A stretch of 64,000 nt of DNA from contig CAWBZX010000024.1 of assembly GCA_963793295.1 (NCBI GenBank), positions 1 through 64,000 on the forward strand. The letters are read 5' to 3'. Source of the DNA: JAHDHW01 sp963793295. Lineage in GTDB: Bacteria; Bacteroidota; Bacteroidia; Chitinophagales; Saprospiraceae. Below, in pieces: positions 37,691-48,002 of the stretch; the stretch's first letter is position 1, and every line of letters begins with the position of its first letter. The notes under the pieces are model-generated. The model worked only from the letters and a program-made list of their open reading frames with translations, ran no database searches and was not told where the DNA came from. The translations under genes were made by a program, and so were the position numbers.

Positions 37691-37708
37691 AAAACACCTA
37701 AATCGGGG

Positions 37709-37716
37709 CAAAGATA
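37709..37716 (-). promoter_or_regulatory. TATCTTTG -7 box for the riboswitch transcript
   Basis: Minus-strand TATCTTTG fits TAnnTTTG and lies about 20 nt before the aptamer, a sensible distance for a transcript start near 37702. Confidence 0.5.
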
Positions 37717-37731
37717 ATTTTTTTCAAAGAA

Positions 37732-37765
37732 AAAGCCTGCTTTGAATCATATCAAAGCAGGCTTT
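37732..37765 (-). terminator. Terminator after the gliding-type giant gene
   Basis: AAAGCCTGCTTTGA pairs with TCAAAGCAGGCTTT around a 6-nt loop, followed on the minus strand by a T run. It lies 15 nt after the stop at 37781. Confidence 0.9.
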
Positions 37766-37780
37766 GGGAAATAAATATTT

Positions 37781-40700
37781 TTAACGCAACAAAGTCAGAT
37801 CTCCTTTTCTATTTTCTATAACGCCTGAAGGCATTTCTATGAGGATATCATAAATGTAAACATCAGAAGGAGCGTTTTCATTTTTGTAAGTTCCATCCCA
37901 ACCTTGGTCCGGAGTTTCGTTATTATAAACAATTTGCCCCCAGCGATTGAACACCCTAAATTGCCGGATATTTACCGTCCCATTTGAAAAAACGGTGAAA
38001 TAATCGTTATCACCATCTCCATCTGGTGTGAATACATTTGGAACGCCAATCTTCACTTCAAGGACATCGACGGTCAGTGAATAGGTATATTGGCATCCTT
38101 CTGCCGATGTTACGGTAACCGTATATTCAATAGGTTCAAACATAGCTATAGTCGTGATCGTTTGGCTGGTTTGACCAGTGCTCCATTCATAGGTAGCTCC
38201 ATTGACCTGCCCATTAAGGACAGCTGTTAAAGTTAACATATCTCCTTCAAAGATGGTATCAAGAGGATCAGGATCAATTAATAAGATCTCAACATCAGCG
38301 CCTTCAATTACATTTACGGTGACTGAGTCATTTAAATCACCGCAGCCATAGGAATAAAGAACGGAGTATTCAGTTGTATCGTTTGGACTTACATTGATAG
38401 AAGCTGTTTCATCACCATTAGACCATAAGAAGGTACCACCGGGTTCTGAGCTGTTAGCAGTAAGTGTGGTGGCATCTCCTTCACAAATAGTTATATCTTC
38501 GCTTATCGTTAAAATGGCATCTTGAACAACAGTAATGGTAACCTGCTGGACGAGTGGATCGCAAACACCGTTTGAAACGGTGAGGGAATAGGTGGTTGTT
38601 TCCAGAGGAGTTACTTCAGCCAGGGGATCATTGGGGTCAAGAGTCGGATCTGGGGGGTCAGCATTCCAGCTCCAGGTAGTCCCCGGATAAGGATCCAGAA
38701 GTTCGTTTAAAACGATCGATTCGCCAATACAAATTTCCATATCACCAATAACAGCAGCAATGGAATTAGGAATGACTTCAATTTGCACACTTGCTTCCAC
38801 GGGGCAATCTTCAAATTCTCCTTCAACGGTGTAAGTCGAAGTTCCGGATGGAGTAGCAATCGGATCAGGACATTCAATGCAACTTAAAGTGCCATTATCA
38901 GGTGTCCAGGTATATTCGGTTACATCAGGACTATTAGCGACCAATTGCACGGATTCTCCAGTGCATACGATAGTATCAATCGGCATAATAGTAATGGTTG
39001 TAGGAGTGAAAATATTTATCTGAGCAGAATCAATCTGGGTGCAAATGCCGTTTGTTGTAGTTCGGGTATATAAAACGGGTTCGTTGGCTTCAATGACCAT
39101 ATTTAACAACGAATCAGGAGATTGAAAACCAATATTGGGTTGCCATTGGTGTTGAATATCTGGAAAATCAAATTGTTCGTAAGTTGTCGTTTGCAATACC
39201 ACCAAAGAGCCTGCGCAGACAGAAGTATCGGATGGAAATATTTGTAAATCGGATGGTATTGAATCCACATCAATATAAATGGAATCAAATTTTTCGCAAC
39301 CAGGAACACTTACATACGCGAAATAAGTAGTGGCGGTTTGGGGAGTTGCGACTACATTATTCCCAGTTGAAGGATTAATTGACCCATCATCCGGCGTCCA
39401 GCTAACTTGTATACCAAAAGGTGTGGCAATGGCATTGAGATTAACTTCTTCACCTTTGCAAATAAGCAACGAATCCGAATTTTGCAGATCAACGCTAATC
39501 ACTGTGGAAGTTACTGTAACAGATTCTGTGATTACACAAGCACCGTTGATTGCTGTCAAAGTATAGGTTTGTGTTGAATTGATAGTAGCAGTGGGATTTG
39601 GAATAGTATCGAAATCCAAACCAATATTTGGGGTCCAGTTGTAACTTACTCCCGCTTCCAATAATGTATTTCCTAGTGTTACCATTTCACCCTGGCAGAC
39701 GGTCGTATCATCTTCCAGGTTTAAAATTGGAATAGCAAAAACTTCAACATAAACGCTATCAAAAGAGGAAACCGGACATAATCCATTGGAGACTTCAACA
39801 TAGTAAGTTATCGTTTCAGTTGGACTAACTATTGGATTTGGATCAGCTGAATTATACCCTGGAGGATCAGAACTCCAAACATAGGTATTCGCTCCGGTAT
39901 TTGAAGGGTCTCCTAAATTGGTATTATCTCCGATGCACAATTCAACAGAGTCTACTACACTGAATACGGGAGCAGGATTTGTCAGCACCGTCAATTCCAT
40001 TTCATCTGTAAGGGTACAATTTGGTGTAAAAAGAGTGACTGAATAAATAAAGGTACCGGCTGCGGCTCCAGTGATAATAGGATCGGGGCAATCGGTACAA
40101 CTTAAGTTGGGGCCAACCCACTCATAGGTAGCATCGTCGAAATTACTTCCGGCTACAATTTGAATATCCTCACCCAAACAAACAGTAAGATCAGGGCCAG
40201 CATCTACTTGATATACACCAACTTTTACAGCAACAGTATCATGAATACAAACGCCATCAACAACAGCCAAATAAATAGTCGTCTCCGTTGGAGTTGCGAT
40301 TGGATTCGGACAATCTGTGCAGCTTAGTGTCCCTGTATTTGAAATCCATTCGATATCAGCAATACCAACGATAATTTCAATTTGGACAGACTCACCCTCA
40401 CAGACAGTTGTATCTCCTCCTACAATCTCAATTGGAATGGATTCCAAGACTTCAGGATCGGATGGCGACCAATCTACTTCAATAGCTCCGTCGACGATTT
40501 GTCCTCCCCAGTCATTAATCAGTACCACATAAACTTCGTCTATTTGAGTCTGGATGGTCCTTACAAAATCATCACCTCCGGCACCTGGGGTAGCTGGGCT
40601 ACCACAATCAAATTCATCTAATACCGGAGTTCCTAATATTGGGTGGATATCAGCGAGACCGGTTGGATCCGCACCTCCAGACCAGGAACTACGGATAGGT

Positions 40701-42320
40701 TGATTATTAGTAATGTAATCAATGACATCAGCTGGTGTTTCACATACTTCCATTTCTGTAAAAGGCCCCCACACGCTGAGATCAATATCAGAAGAGAAAT
40801 TCGCTCCGTCAACTATAAAACCAAAATTACCAACAGCTTGGGCTTGTATAGTAAACCAATAAAAGTTTCCCGCTCCGGTATTTAAATAACAACCATTATT
40901 TAAACCACCAACAATAGGAAGATCTTCAAAACCAATATCTAAATTAAAAGTAGAGGGAAGTGAATTACCATTCATATCAAACTCCTGGCAACCATTAAGC
41001 GGATTGCAAAGCGCGTCAACCAATGCAGGAGAAAGATTACAATCAGCAGCTTCAATATCGATGTCAAAATCAGTGCATCCTTCTGCATTTCCTACAATAA
41101 TGTAATAGGTTCCAGCCGAATTAAAGTTAGCACTTCCAATCATGCCGGCTCCATTTTGAGCCACACAAGTTGTTCCAGGAGCACCGGGAGGACCATTCAA
41201 TACAAGTACTCCAGTACCTGGTTCTGCTCCTGAGATAGTTACAGAAACACATTCATCGCCCGGAGAATCATAAGTAAAGACGTAATCAGGTCCCCATAAA
41301 AAATTATCATCAGGGCAAGGGCTTTCTCCTACCGTCGATCCTTCAGAACAAGTCGTTAAACCGGTAACGGTATAAGGTACAGAACCAATTATGGTAGGAT
41401 TATCCGGAGAAGAACCCACACAAGGAAAAGCATTACAAGCCCAAGTCAATTCAAATCCTTCGCCGGTGGTAAATCCGTCAGAGATGAATTCAATGGTAAC
41501 ACAGGGACTACTTGCATATATCTCAAATGTACTTCCATTGCTGACTCCCGTGACCGAACTAATCAAGGGAGCTGAAGTATTATCTCCTGCGTAAATATTC
41601 AAAGCATCTCCAAATCCAAAAAAGTTTGGTTCAATATCATAATCTACCATATTGATGGTGATACATTCATGGAAATCATTGGGGCAAATTGTAAAAACAA
41701 AATTTTCGTTATTTCCATAATCTCCATTTGGTCCTCCGCAATCGTATAAAGTACCTGTACATGAATTAGTAGAGGCGGCATCACAGATGTTTATATCTGG
41801 AATATATTCATCGATACACAGCTCAAAACTTCCAGCATTAGGAGTTGCTGTGCTGGTATAATCGTTAATTCTTATAAAATAAGGGAGTGTTCAAGTCGAG
41901 CCCAAATACATTAGTAGAGACAATACTTTCACCGGCTAAGGCTGATACGCAGACCTCCAAAGAAGCAAGGCCATCGAACATGCAATCGCCGCGATATATT
42001 TCGATCTGTGGATTGACAATAGGAGTAGATCCCATTCCGTCCGTAATCCCAGTTACCGTTATTGTAAAATCAGTGATCATATTATCTGTTGTAAACATAA
42101 ACCAAACATCGCGATCAACGAGGCCACCATTAAAACAATCCGGAATATTACCAGAGCCAATATCACTGGCTGTAGCATCTACATTGGTATAGATCGAACT
42201 ACTGGGGCAAATAGGAACAATGCCAAGATCAATTAGACCGGCACAATCATCATTTATTGGTTGTGAAAAACCAACAATGCTAATCAGTGAAAAAACGGCC
42301 AGGAGAGTAAAATACTTCAT
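37781..42320 (-). CDS. Large secreted Ig-like-repeat protein with gliding-type (T9SS type B) C-terminus, one frameshift
   Basis: Two frames join near 41880. The first (from 42320) has a signal peptide ending VGFSQ and continues to LNTP. The second is open from just beyond to 37781 and continues with FIRINDYTSTATPNAGSFEL. Removing one base from the TTATTTT context restores about 1512 residues. The N-terminal third has CUB/pre-peptidase-like beta modules with paired Cys (DDNFLWGPDYVFTYDSPGDE). About 15 Ig-like repeats follow, with motifs such as LSCTDCPNPIATPTETTIY and VTICEGDATTLTANS. The last 88 residues are the CHU_C/gliding-motility C-terminal domain (VPNVFTPDGDGDNDYF, FRVFNRWGQIVYNN, GTYKNENAPSDVYIYDI). 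Such proteins are type IX cargo, often adhesins. Confidence 0.85.
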
Positions 42321-42636
42321 TATTCTAAAGTTTGAAAAGGTATTGAAACGGTGTAATTTACGGTTTTAATTTTTAAATTCAACAAGATAAATCATGTCTG
42401 ATAAGGATAGCTTTTATCCAAATTACCAGGCAGATTGTGTTGAATTTGATAAAATTTAAATTAATTTTTGGCAATCGCAGAATCAATCAAAAGTAGGGAT
42501 TATTTGGAACTTTTTATTTCAAACAAACTATTTTAGCCGTATTCTTGACATTCTAAACCATACATTGGATAGATCCATTTCATGCAACTAAAATCGGCAT
42601 TGTGATAATCGGTAAGATTAGGAGGCGTTTTTTATA
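42321..42636. other. Intergenic interval of 316 bp
   Basis: AT-rich spacer between the stop of the PAP2 gene (42637) and the start of the gliding-type giant gene (42320), both on the minus strand. It must hold the latter's promoter, but I see no clear TAnnTTTG box, hairpin or small gene. Confidence 0.5.
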
Positions 42637-43308
42637 TTAAGCCAATTCTTTTTTTCTTTTAAATAATAAAGAACGGTCAATCCAATGATCTGGATTATAA
42701 GGAAATCTATCTTGATAAACATAAACGCTCATGGCGATTAAAACGCCAAAAATAGCTCCCAGATAAACATCTTGTAAGAAATGCTGAACCAAATAGATTC
42801 TGGAAATGCCAACTAAAATAGCAAGGCAAAGCATTGCAAATCCCAAAGATTTTTTCCAGCCAATTAAAAAAGCTAAAAATCCATAAATTGCAAATGCGGA
42901 CATTGTGTGACCAGAAGGAAAACTGTATTTTTCCCATAATTCAATACCGTCTACGAGATTGATTTTTTCGAAAATGCCTAATTCTTTAAAATAAAGGGAG
43001 GGTCTGTTATGATCGAAAAAAGACTTAGTAATCAAACTGACGATGGCTACTAATAAGCCAGTTAATGGCACTAACAAAGCATACCGATATCGTACAAATA
43101 GTAAAATGAATATAGACAAAAGGTACGGCAAGGATTCACCTAATTTAGATACGTAGCGGAAAAAAAGGTCACCTTGAGGACTTCTGTGATCATTAAAATA
43201 AAGAACGATACTGCCCTTGTCAGTAGTTAACAAAAGAACTAATCCAGCAAAAAGAAAGATTAAGAATCCAATAAAGAAAGGAAGATTCTTTTTTATTATA
43301 GTGACCAT
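42637..43308 (-). CDS. PAP2-family membrane phosphatase
   Basis: 223 residues with about six membrane segments. The three phosphatase motifs are intact: KSFFDHNRP (95-103), PSGH (131-134) and SRIYLVQHFLQD (169-180). The family dephosphorylates lipid phosphates such as undecaprenyl diphosphate, phosphatidate or lipid A; which one is not readable here. It lies 65 bp downstream of the LptF/G gene on the same strand, but a promoter box overlapping the lptF stop suggests separate expression. Confidence 0.9.
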   Translation of the reverse strand: MVTIIKKNLPFFIGFLIFLFAGLVLLLTTDKGSIVLYFNDHRSPQGDLFFRYVSKLGESLPYLLSIFILLFVRYRYALLVPLTGLLVAIVSLITKSFFDHNRPSLYFKELGIFEKINLVDGIELWEKYSFPSGHTMSAFAIYGFLAFLIGWKKSLGFAMLCLAILVGISRIYLVQHFLQDVYLGAIFGVLIAMSVYVYQDRFPYNPDHWIDRSLLFKRKKELA

Positions 43309-43368
43309 TCAATCGTTTTAGTTAAGTTGGGAATATCATTAATACTTTTTATAGAAACATTTAAAAAG

Positions 43369-43376
43369 CAAAGTTA
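43369..43376 (-). promoter_or_regulatory. TAACTTTG -7 box for the PAP2 gene
   Basis: Minus-strand TAACTTTG fits TAnnTTTG. It overlaps the stop codon of the LptF/G gene (43374-43376), 61 nt before the PAP2 ATG. Confidence 0.4.
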
Positions 43377-45143
43377 GCTCTTGGGTTTGAAAAAGTGAAT
43401 GAGTTTAGAGAAAATTAGCTGATAGCGATCCGTATTAACTAATTTGGAATCATTCATCGCTCTGTAAGTTAGGATTAATCCGACAGGAAATAAAATTAAG
43501 CAAGGAATCCATGAGGCAAATTGAGCTGAAATAACAAACGATTCAGCGAGCTTTTTGCAAAAAATATTGAGAATGATAAAAATCATAAAAAATACAATCG
43601 CAATTAAAATGGGATATCCGAAACCTCCTTTTCGGACAATCGCCCCCATTGGAGCTCCGATAAATAAGAAAATAAAACAAACGGCTGCCATACTGAACTT
43701 TACATTCAGTTCATAAATATGCTTTATCCTGGATTCTTTGAGTTTGTCAAAATCTCTGGTGCCACTCAATGCCACACCTTGCACATTTCGCGCGTAGGAT
43801 TGTGCTTTTGTGTACAGATTTTTTTTCAGCTGGCCAGCAGGAAACAACTCAGCAATGCTATTATATTCTGACAATGGTTTTGTGATTTTTTGAGTAAGTG
43901 GTTTCTTTTTTGATTTGGTCTGTGCTTTTATATGTTGTTTATAGCTGGGGCTGATTGCGATGGCAGATGGTTTTATTGTTGTATCTAATTTAATTGATTC
44001 GTTAGGCAGAATAGAATCCTGAATGCTGTCTGTTGTCAGAAAAAGAGCATCTTCATTGTCATTGGCAATGAGTACGGAAGAATCACGGATACTGTCTGTT
44101 GTCAGAAGAAAAGTATCTCCTTCAATATCTGCCATTTCATTCATTGAATCTGTCTTTATCTTTTGGGATTGAATCTGACTGGAGTCTTGTGTAATATTAG
44201 TTTTGGGCCTGTTTTCATCTTTACCATCATGTTCAGTTTCATCTTTAAAAATCCAAAAATATCTATTCGCCCCTTTGTGCAATCGCTCTTGAGCATTTTC
44301 AATTTTAATGTCAATAGAATCAATAGCTGTCAGTAATTGAGAGGTAGTGAGCATCGTATGATGGGAGCCAAAAAGATCAGTTTCAGTTCGACTAATTTCA
44401 AACTCACTCAAATCAAAAACTTTGGTCCATTCTTTAAAAGAAGTGCGAATGAATGGATAGTTTTTAGTCCTATTTTTTGAAAACTGCTCGGTCTCCTGAT
44501 ATTGATTGCCATCATGCAACTTCATAATAAAATAGCGGTGATCTTTCGTGGTGTACATTTCACCTTTTTTGGCCACAATTTGCATGGGCTGACGGCTATT
44601 GCCTTTGTGATCGTATATGAGTACATCTTCAATATCCCTATTATTTGATCCTTTTTTTCCGATATGAATGACAATATCCTGAAAATCCTCATTAAAAACA
44701 CCTGCCTCCAAACTCATCGTAGGTTTTTGTTTTCGAATGTCATAAAGCCTGGATTTAAATTGAAGATTGGCAACAGGTATGAGATTGTTTGAACAAAAAT
44801 AAGAAAAGATGCTGATGACGGCTACTATCCCCATCAGCGGCTGCATGACCCGAATTAAAGATACGCCCGCGGATTTGAAACTGGCTAATTCATAAAATTC
44901 AGCAAGGTTACCCATGACCATTACAGAGGAGATTAAAACAGCAATTGGAAGAGCAGTTGGAATCAGTGAAATAGTAAGATAAGAGAGCAATTCCATAATC
45001 ATCAGAAATCCTGCGCCCTTCCCGATGATGTCATCGATATAGACCCATAAAAACTGCATGATCAATACAAATAAAGCAATAAAAAAAGTAGCAATAAATG
45101 GAAGTATAAAGCTTCTTACCAGTAATTGATCAATTTTCTTCAT
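43374..45143 (-). CDS. LptF/LptG-family LPS-export permease with long central insertion
   Basis: 589 residues, much longer than the usual 360-500. Membrane segments at about 12-36, 48-75 and 98-118 and again in the last 110 residues frame a periplasmic beta-jellyroll (about 130-240). This is the YjgP/YjgQ layout of the permease subunits of the LptB2FG ABC transporter that extracts LPS to the Lpt bridge. Between about 290 and 440 is a hydrophilic Ser/Thr/Asp/Lys-rich insertion holding a 22-residue repeat (FLLTTDSIRDSS, FLTTDSIQDS) that should be disordered. Whether this is LptF or LptG is not decided. A -7 box lies 30 nt upstream. Confidence 0.9.
   Translation of the reverse strand: MKKIDQLLVRSFILPFIATFFIALFVLIMQFLWVYIDDIIGKGAGFLMIMELLSYLTISLIPTALPIAVLISSVMVMGNLAEFYELASFKSAGVSLIRVMQPLMGIVAVISIFSYFCSNNLIPVANLQFKSRLYDIRKQKPTMSLEAGVFNEDFQDIVIHIGKKGSNNRDIEDVLIYDHKGNSRQPMQIVAKKGEMYTTKDHRYFIMKLHDGNQYQETEQFSKNRTKNYPFIRTSFKEWTKVFDLSEFEISRTETDLFGSHHTMLTTSQLLTAIDSIDIKIENAQERLHKGANRYFWIFKDETEHDGKDENRPKTNITQDSSQIQSQKIKTDSMNEMADIEGDTFLLTTDSIRDSSVLIANDNEDALFLTTDSIQDSILPNESIKLDTTIKPSAIAISPSYKQHIKAQTKSKKKPLTQKITKPLSEYNSIAELFPAGQLKKNLYTKAQSYARNVQGVALSGTRDFDKLKESRIKHIYELNVKFSMAAVCFIFLFIGAPMGAIVRKGGFGYPILIAIVFFMIFIILNIFCKKLAESFVISAQFASWIPCLILFPVGLILTYRAMNDSKLVNTDRYQLIFSKLIHFFKPKS
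44026..44106 (-). repeat. 22-residue coding repeat in the LptF/G insertion
   Basis: CTGTCTGTTGTCAGA occurs at 44026-44040 and 44092-44106, exactly 66 bp apart, encoding the repeated LTTDSI motif. Confidence 0.75.
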
Positions 45144-45696
45144 TGCTTCGGCTAAGTATTTTTTCTGAAACGCAAAAATACAAATTCTATTTCGTTGTAG
45201 GTTTATAGTCGCCGAGCTATGTGAAAATAAAAATTATTCGTTGGTAAGAATTTAAAAAGGATTCCTGCTTAGGTTTGTTTGATGAGCATAACCGTTTTAT
45301 GGAATTTTACTTCTTGAGAGGAAGTATTTCTGAAGTCATTCAAAGGATTAGATCTCTGATTGATTTTAATGTTCGGGATTACTGTATTGAGAAATGTATT
45401 CGAATCAAGCGTGTTAATTTGACCTTTTTTATTGATGCATTTTTTCATAAGAGGGATATTTTTGTTCTGCTATAACCTATGAAAAAAACCTGCCAAGATT
45501 TATTAAACCGGATTCAATGTTTTGTGTAAAATAAAATACGCTCTTTGATTTTGTGGATTATTTCAAATAATAAACCTTAATTAGATATTGATTATCAGTT
45601 TTTTAGATCAAAATTAATTAGTTTATTTGTGCTAGAAAATAGAAAGGGAATCACCTCCTGTAACAATTTTTATAATCTAATCGTCCTGTTATTGAA
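45144..45696. other. Intergenic interval of 553 bp
   Basis: The region separates divergent lptF/G (minus) and the ECF sigma gene (plus). It contains the lptF/G promoter box. A 66-codon plus ORF at 45275-45475 has no recognisable product and no good context, so it is not called. No RNA gene was recognised. Confidence 0.5.
45173..45180 (-). promoter_or_regulatory. TATTTTTG -7 box for lptF/G
   Basis: Minus-strand TATTTTTG fits TAnnTTTG, 30 nt before the ATG at 45143. Confidence 0.4.
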
Positions 45697-46209
45697 ATGA
45701 GCTTAGAAGATTTTACACATCAAATACTGCCCATCAAAAATAAACTGTTTCGTTTCTCGCTGCGCATAGTCGGAAATGTGGCAGAGGCTGAAGATGTAGT
45801 GCAAGAAGTTTTCATAAAAGTATGGAACAAAAGAAATGATCTTGCGAATTATTCAAATTTAGAAGCCTGGTGTATGACATTGACAAAAAATCTATCTATT
45901 GATAAGTTGCGCTCCAAACATCGTAGAGCAGATTCTTTTAAAGACGGATTTGATATACCTTCTGAAAAGAGTGAAAATCCTTATCACCAGACGGCTTATA
46001 ATGACACTTTTGACCGCGTTCAAAAGTTGTTGAATGATTTGCCGGAAAAGCAACGAATGGTTATGCAATTACGTGATATCGAAGGCCTTACATACCAGGA
46101 GATTGCAGATGCTTTAGATATTTCCTTGCAACAGGTCAAAGTCAACTTATTCAGAGCTCGTCAACACATTAGAGTACAACTTGTAAATTCAGAATCATAT
46201 GGACTATAA
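45697..46209 (+). CDS. ECF RNA polymerase sigma factor
   Basis: 170 residues, the standard ECF size. Region 2 is at about 15-80 (FRFSLRIVGNVAEAEDVVQ, FIKVWNKR), with the -10-recognition helix ending AWCMTLTKNLSIDKLR. Region 4 is at about 112-160 (LPEKQRMVMQLRDIEGLTYQ, IADALDISLQQVKVNLFRAR). It directs RNA polymerase to a small regulon. It overlaps the next gene by 11 bp, typical of a sigma/anti-sigma pair. No housekeeping box is seen just upstream, so the operon may be autoregulated. Confidence 0.95.
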   Translation: MSLEDFTHQILPIKNKLFRFSLRIVGNVAEAEDVVQEVFIKVWNKRNDLANYSNLEAWCMTLTKNLSIDKLRSKHRRADSFKDGFDIPSEKSENPYHQTAYNDTFDRVQKLLNDLPEKQRMVMQLRDIEGLTYQEIADALDISLQQVKVNLFRARQHIRVQLVNSESYGL

Positions 46210-46690
46210 TAATATCCGGAAATTATTGGACAAATACTGGGAAGGTCAATCCTCAGTGGAGGAAGAAATACAACTTCGCGATTTTTTCAGTGGCACAGAT
46301 GTCCCGGAGGACCTCAAATCTTATCAACCTCTTTTTCAGTTTTTTCAAATGGAGCAGGATAAAAAGCTGAATGATGATTTTGATAAAAAACTAATCCAAA
46401 AACTGGAGTCTTCCGAAAAACCAACTGCCAAAGTTAGAAGGTTGCCGTATTATCTCATGCGAATAGCTGCAGCAGGTCTCCTTTTATTCAGTATTTATTT
46501 TGTCAGTCAGCAAGGACCCTTCAAACCTGATCAAACGGAAGTTGCTAATTATGACGAAATGACTCCTGAAGAAGTATATGCTCAAACAAAGCAAGCCTTA
46601 TTGCTTGTCTCGGCAAAACTAAACAAGGGGACTGATGTAGCTAATGAAGGGATGTCTAAAATGCACAAGGCAACGAGTGTTATTAAGTAA
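46199..46690 (+). CDS. Probable membrane anti-sigma factor
   Basis: 163 residues. The acidic cytoplasmic N-terminal part (about 1-88; NIRKLLDKYWEGQSSVEEE) resembles the helical sigma-binding region of Bacteroidota anti-sigma proteins. A single membrane segment follows at about 90-103 (MRIAAAGLLLFSIYFV), then a short periplasmic tail of about 58 residues. The start overlaps the sigma gene's end by 11 bp, implying coupled translation. There is no zinc-binding HxxxCxxC motif, so it is not a ZAS-type factor. The role is inferred from gene order and topology. Confidence 0.75.
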   Translation: MDYNNIRKLLDKYWEGQSSVEEEIQLRDFFSGTDVPEDLKSYQPLFQFFQMEQDKKLNDDFDKKLIQKLESSEKPTAKVRRLPYYLMRIAAAGLLLFSIYFVSQQGPFKPDQTEVANYDEMTPEEVYAQTKQALLLVSAKLNKGTDVANEGMSKMHKATSVIK

Positions 46691-46736
46691 AGTTTTTAAG
46701 CAGAATCTATTTTCCTAACATAGAAATAAATAAAAA

Positions 46737-47291
46737 ATGAAATATTTATCATTATTAATAATTGTTTTAATCGGATTTTTAAGTCCTCTGAATGCACAAT
46801 CTGATGCTATTACAAAATACTTCGATCAGTATGTCAATGATCAACGATTCACAGTGGTTTATATCAGCCCAAAGATGTTTGAAATCCTCGGAAAACTTGA
46901 TCTGGAGGAATTAAAAGACGATGAAGCCCAGGTTATCATGGAAGTTGTAAAAGATCTCAAAGGCTTGCGAGTTTTAACCACCGAGATTACTCCCCGAAAG
47001 TTTTATGAAGAAGCAATAGCCAAAATTAAAACCAGCGAATATGAAATATTACTTACAGTCAGAGACGAAGAAGAAAATGTGCAATTTTTGATAAAAGATG
47101 AAGGAGATATTATCAATGAATTATTACTACTTGTTGGTGGCGAAGATGAATTTGTTATGTTGAGTTTTGTTGGAAATATCGATATAAATAAAATCTCGCA
47201 TCTTGCTAAAAAACTGGATGTAAAAGGAGTAGATCATCTGGATAAATTGGACGAAGAGAATAACAAAGGTAAGGAAGGTAAAAAGCAATAA
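46737..47291 (+). CDS. DUF4252 exported protein, copy 1
   Basis: 184 residues with a signal peptide ending PLNAQ (about 1-21). The DUF4252 pattern is visible: FTVVYISPKMFEILGKL (about 38-54), a middle segment LKGLRVLTTE, then VRDEEENVQFLIKDEGDIINELLLL with the shared motif GEDEFVMLSFVGNIDI (about 134-149). The C-terminal tail is charged (NNKGKEGKKQ). The function of DUF4252 is unknown. In Bacteroidota these genes are often placed behind ECF sigma factors, as here (46-bp gap). Likely periplasmic. Confidence 0.85.
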   Translation: MKYLSLLIIVLIGFLSPLNAQSDAITKYFDQYVNDQRFTVVYISPKMFEILGKLDLEELKDDEAQVIMEVVKDLKGLRVLTTEITPRKFYEEAIAKIKTSEYEILLTVRDEEENVQFLIKDEGDIINELLLLVGGEDEFVMLSFVGNIDINKISHLAKKLDVKGVDHLDKLDEENNKGKEGKKQ

Positions 47292-47393
47292 TAATCCTTT
47301 ATTACCGGAGAGACCAGTTGCTGAAAATATAAAAAAATGGCAACTGGCCTCTTTGCAAGATATCTGAATGCGCACACTCAAACATCCATTTTT

Positions 47394-47963
47394 ATGAAAA
47401 ACTTTATGACTTTATGCTTGATGATTTTGTTGCCTTTCGCAGTGTTTTCGCAAAGAAGCGTTAATAAGTTTTACCACAAATATAAAAAGGCTGATAATAC
47501 GATAAACTTTACTTTGCCTGGCTTTGCTTTGGGTCTTGGTGCTAGCATTGCTCGGAAACATATGGACAAAGAGGATAAAAAAGCACTGATGGCTTTGGAG
47601 TTTACAAAATCAATTAAATCAATTCGCTTTTTGGTGATGGAGGAAACAAACCTGGTTTCTCAAAAAGATTATAATAATTTGATTGGGGGCTTAAAAAGCA
47701 AAGATAAACTTAGCGAACTCATTACCGTGAGAGAGGGAAGTACTCGAGTCAATATCATGGTTCGGGATAAGCGAAAACATATTTCAAACCTTATGATCAT
47801 TGTTAGTGAAGAAGATGAATTTGTCATGATCAGTTTGAAAACAAGACTACGCTACAAAGACCTCAATAAATTTCTTCGGGAAGTAATGAAAGATGACGAA
47901 AAAATAAAAGTGGTACCCGAAGAGCCCCAAAAAGCAGTCGAAAAAGTTATTCCCAGAGCCTAA
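47394..47963 (+). CDS. DUF4252 exported protein, copy 2
   Basis: 189 residues from the ATG at 47394 (MKNFMTLCLMILLPFAVFSQ, a signal peptide). An upstream in-frame ATG at 47337 would put 19 hydrophilic residues before the signal and is rejected. Homology to its neighbours shows as FYHKYKKADNTINFTLPG, IRFLVMEETNLVSQKDYNN and the motif EEDEFVMISLKTRL (about 151-164). It ends VIPRA, shared with copy 3. It has a more basic N-terminal half than the others. It lies about 100 bp after copy 1 with no terminator, so it is probably in the same operon. Confidence 0.85.
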   Translation: MKNFMTLCLMILLPFAVFSQRSVNKFYHKYKKADNTINFTLPGFALGLGASIARKHMDKEDKKALMALEFTKSIKSIRFLVMEETNLVSQKDYNNLIGGLKSKDKLSELITVREGSTRVNIMVRDKRKHISNLMIIVSEEDEFVMISLKTRLRYKDLNKFLREVMKDDEKIKVVPEEPQKAVEKVIPRA

Positions 47964-48002
47964 CTTACGTAACCCACAAACCTTATAAACTTCTTTTCGT
48001 CC

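Noticed and set aside
45275..45475. 66-codon plus ORF between lptF/G and the ECF sigma gene
   Set aside because: No recognisable domain, signal or operon context; residue composition looks like translated AT-rich spacer.
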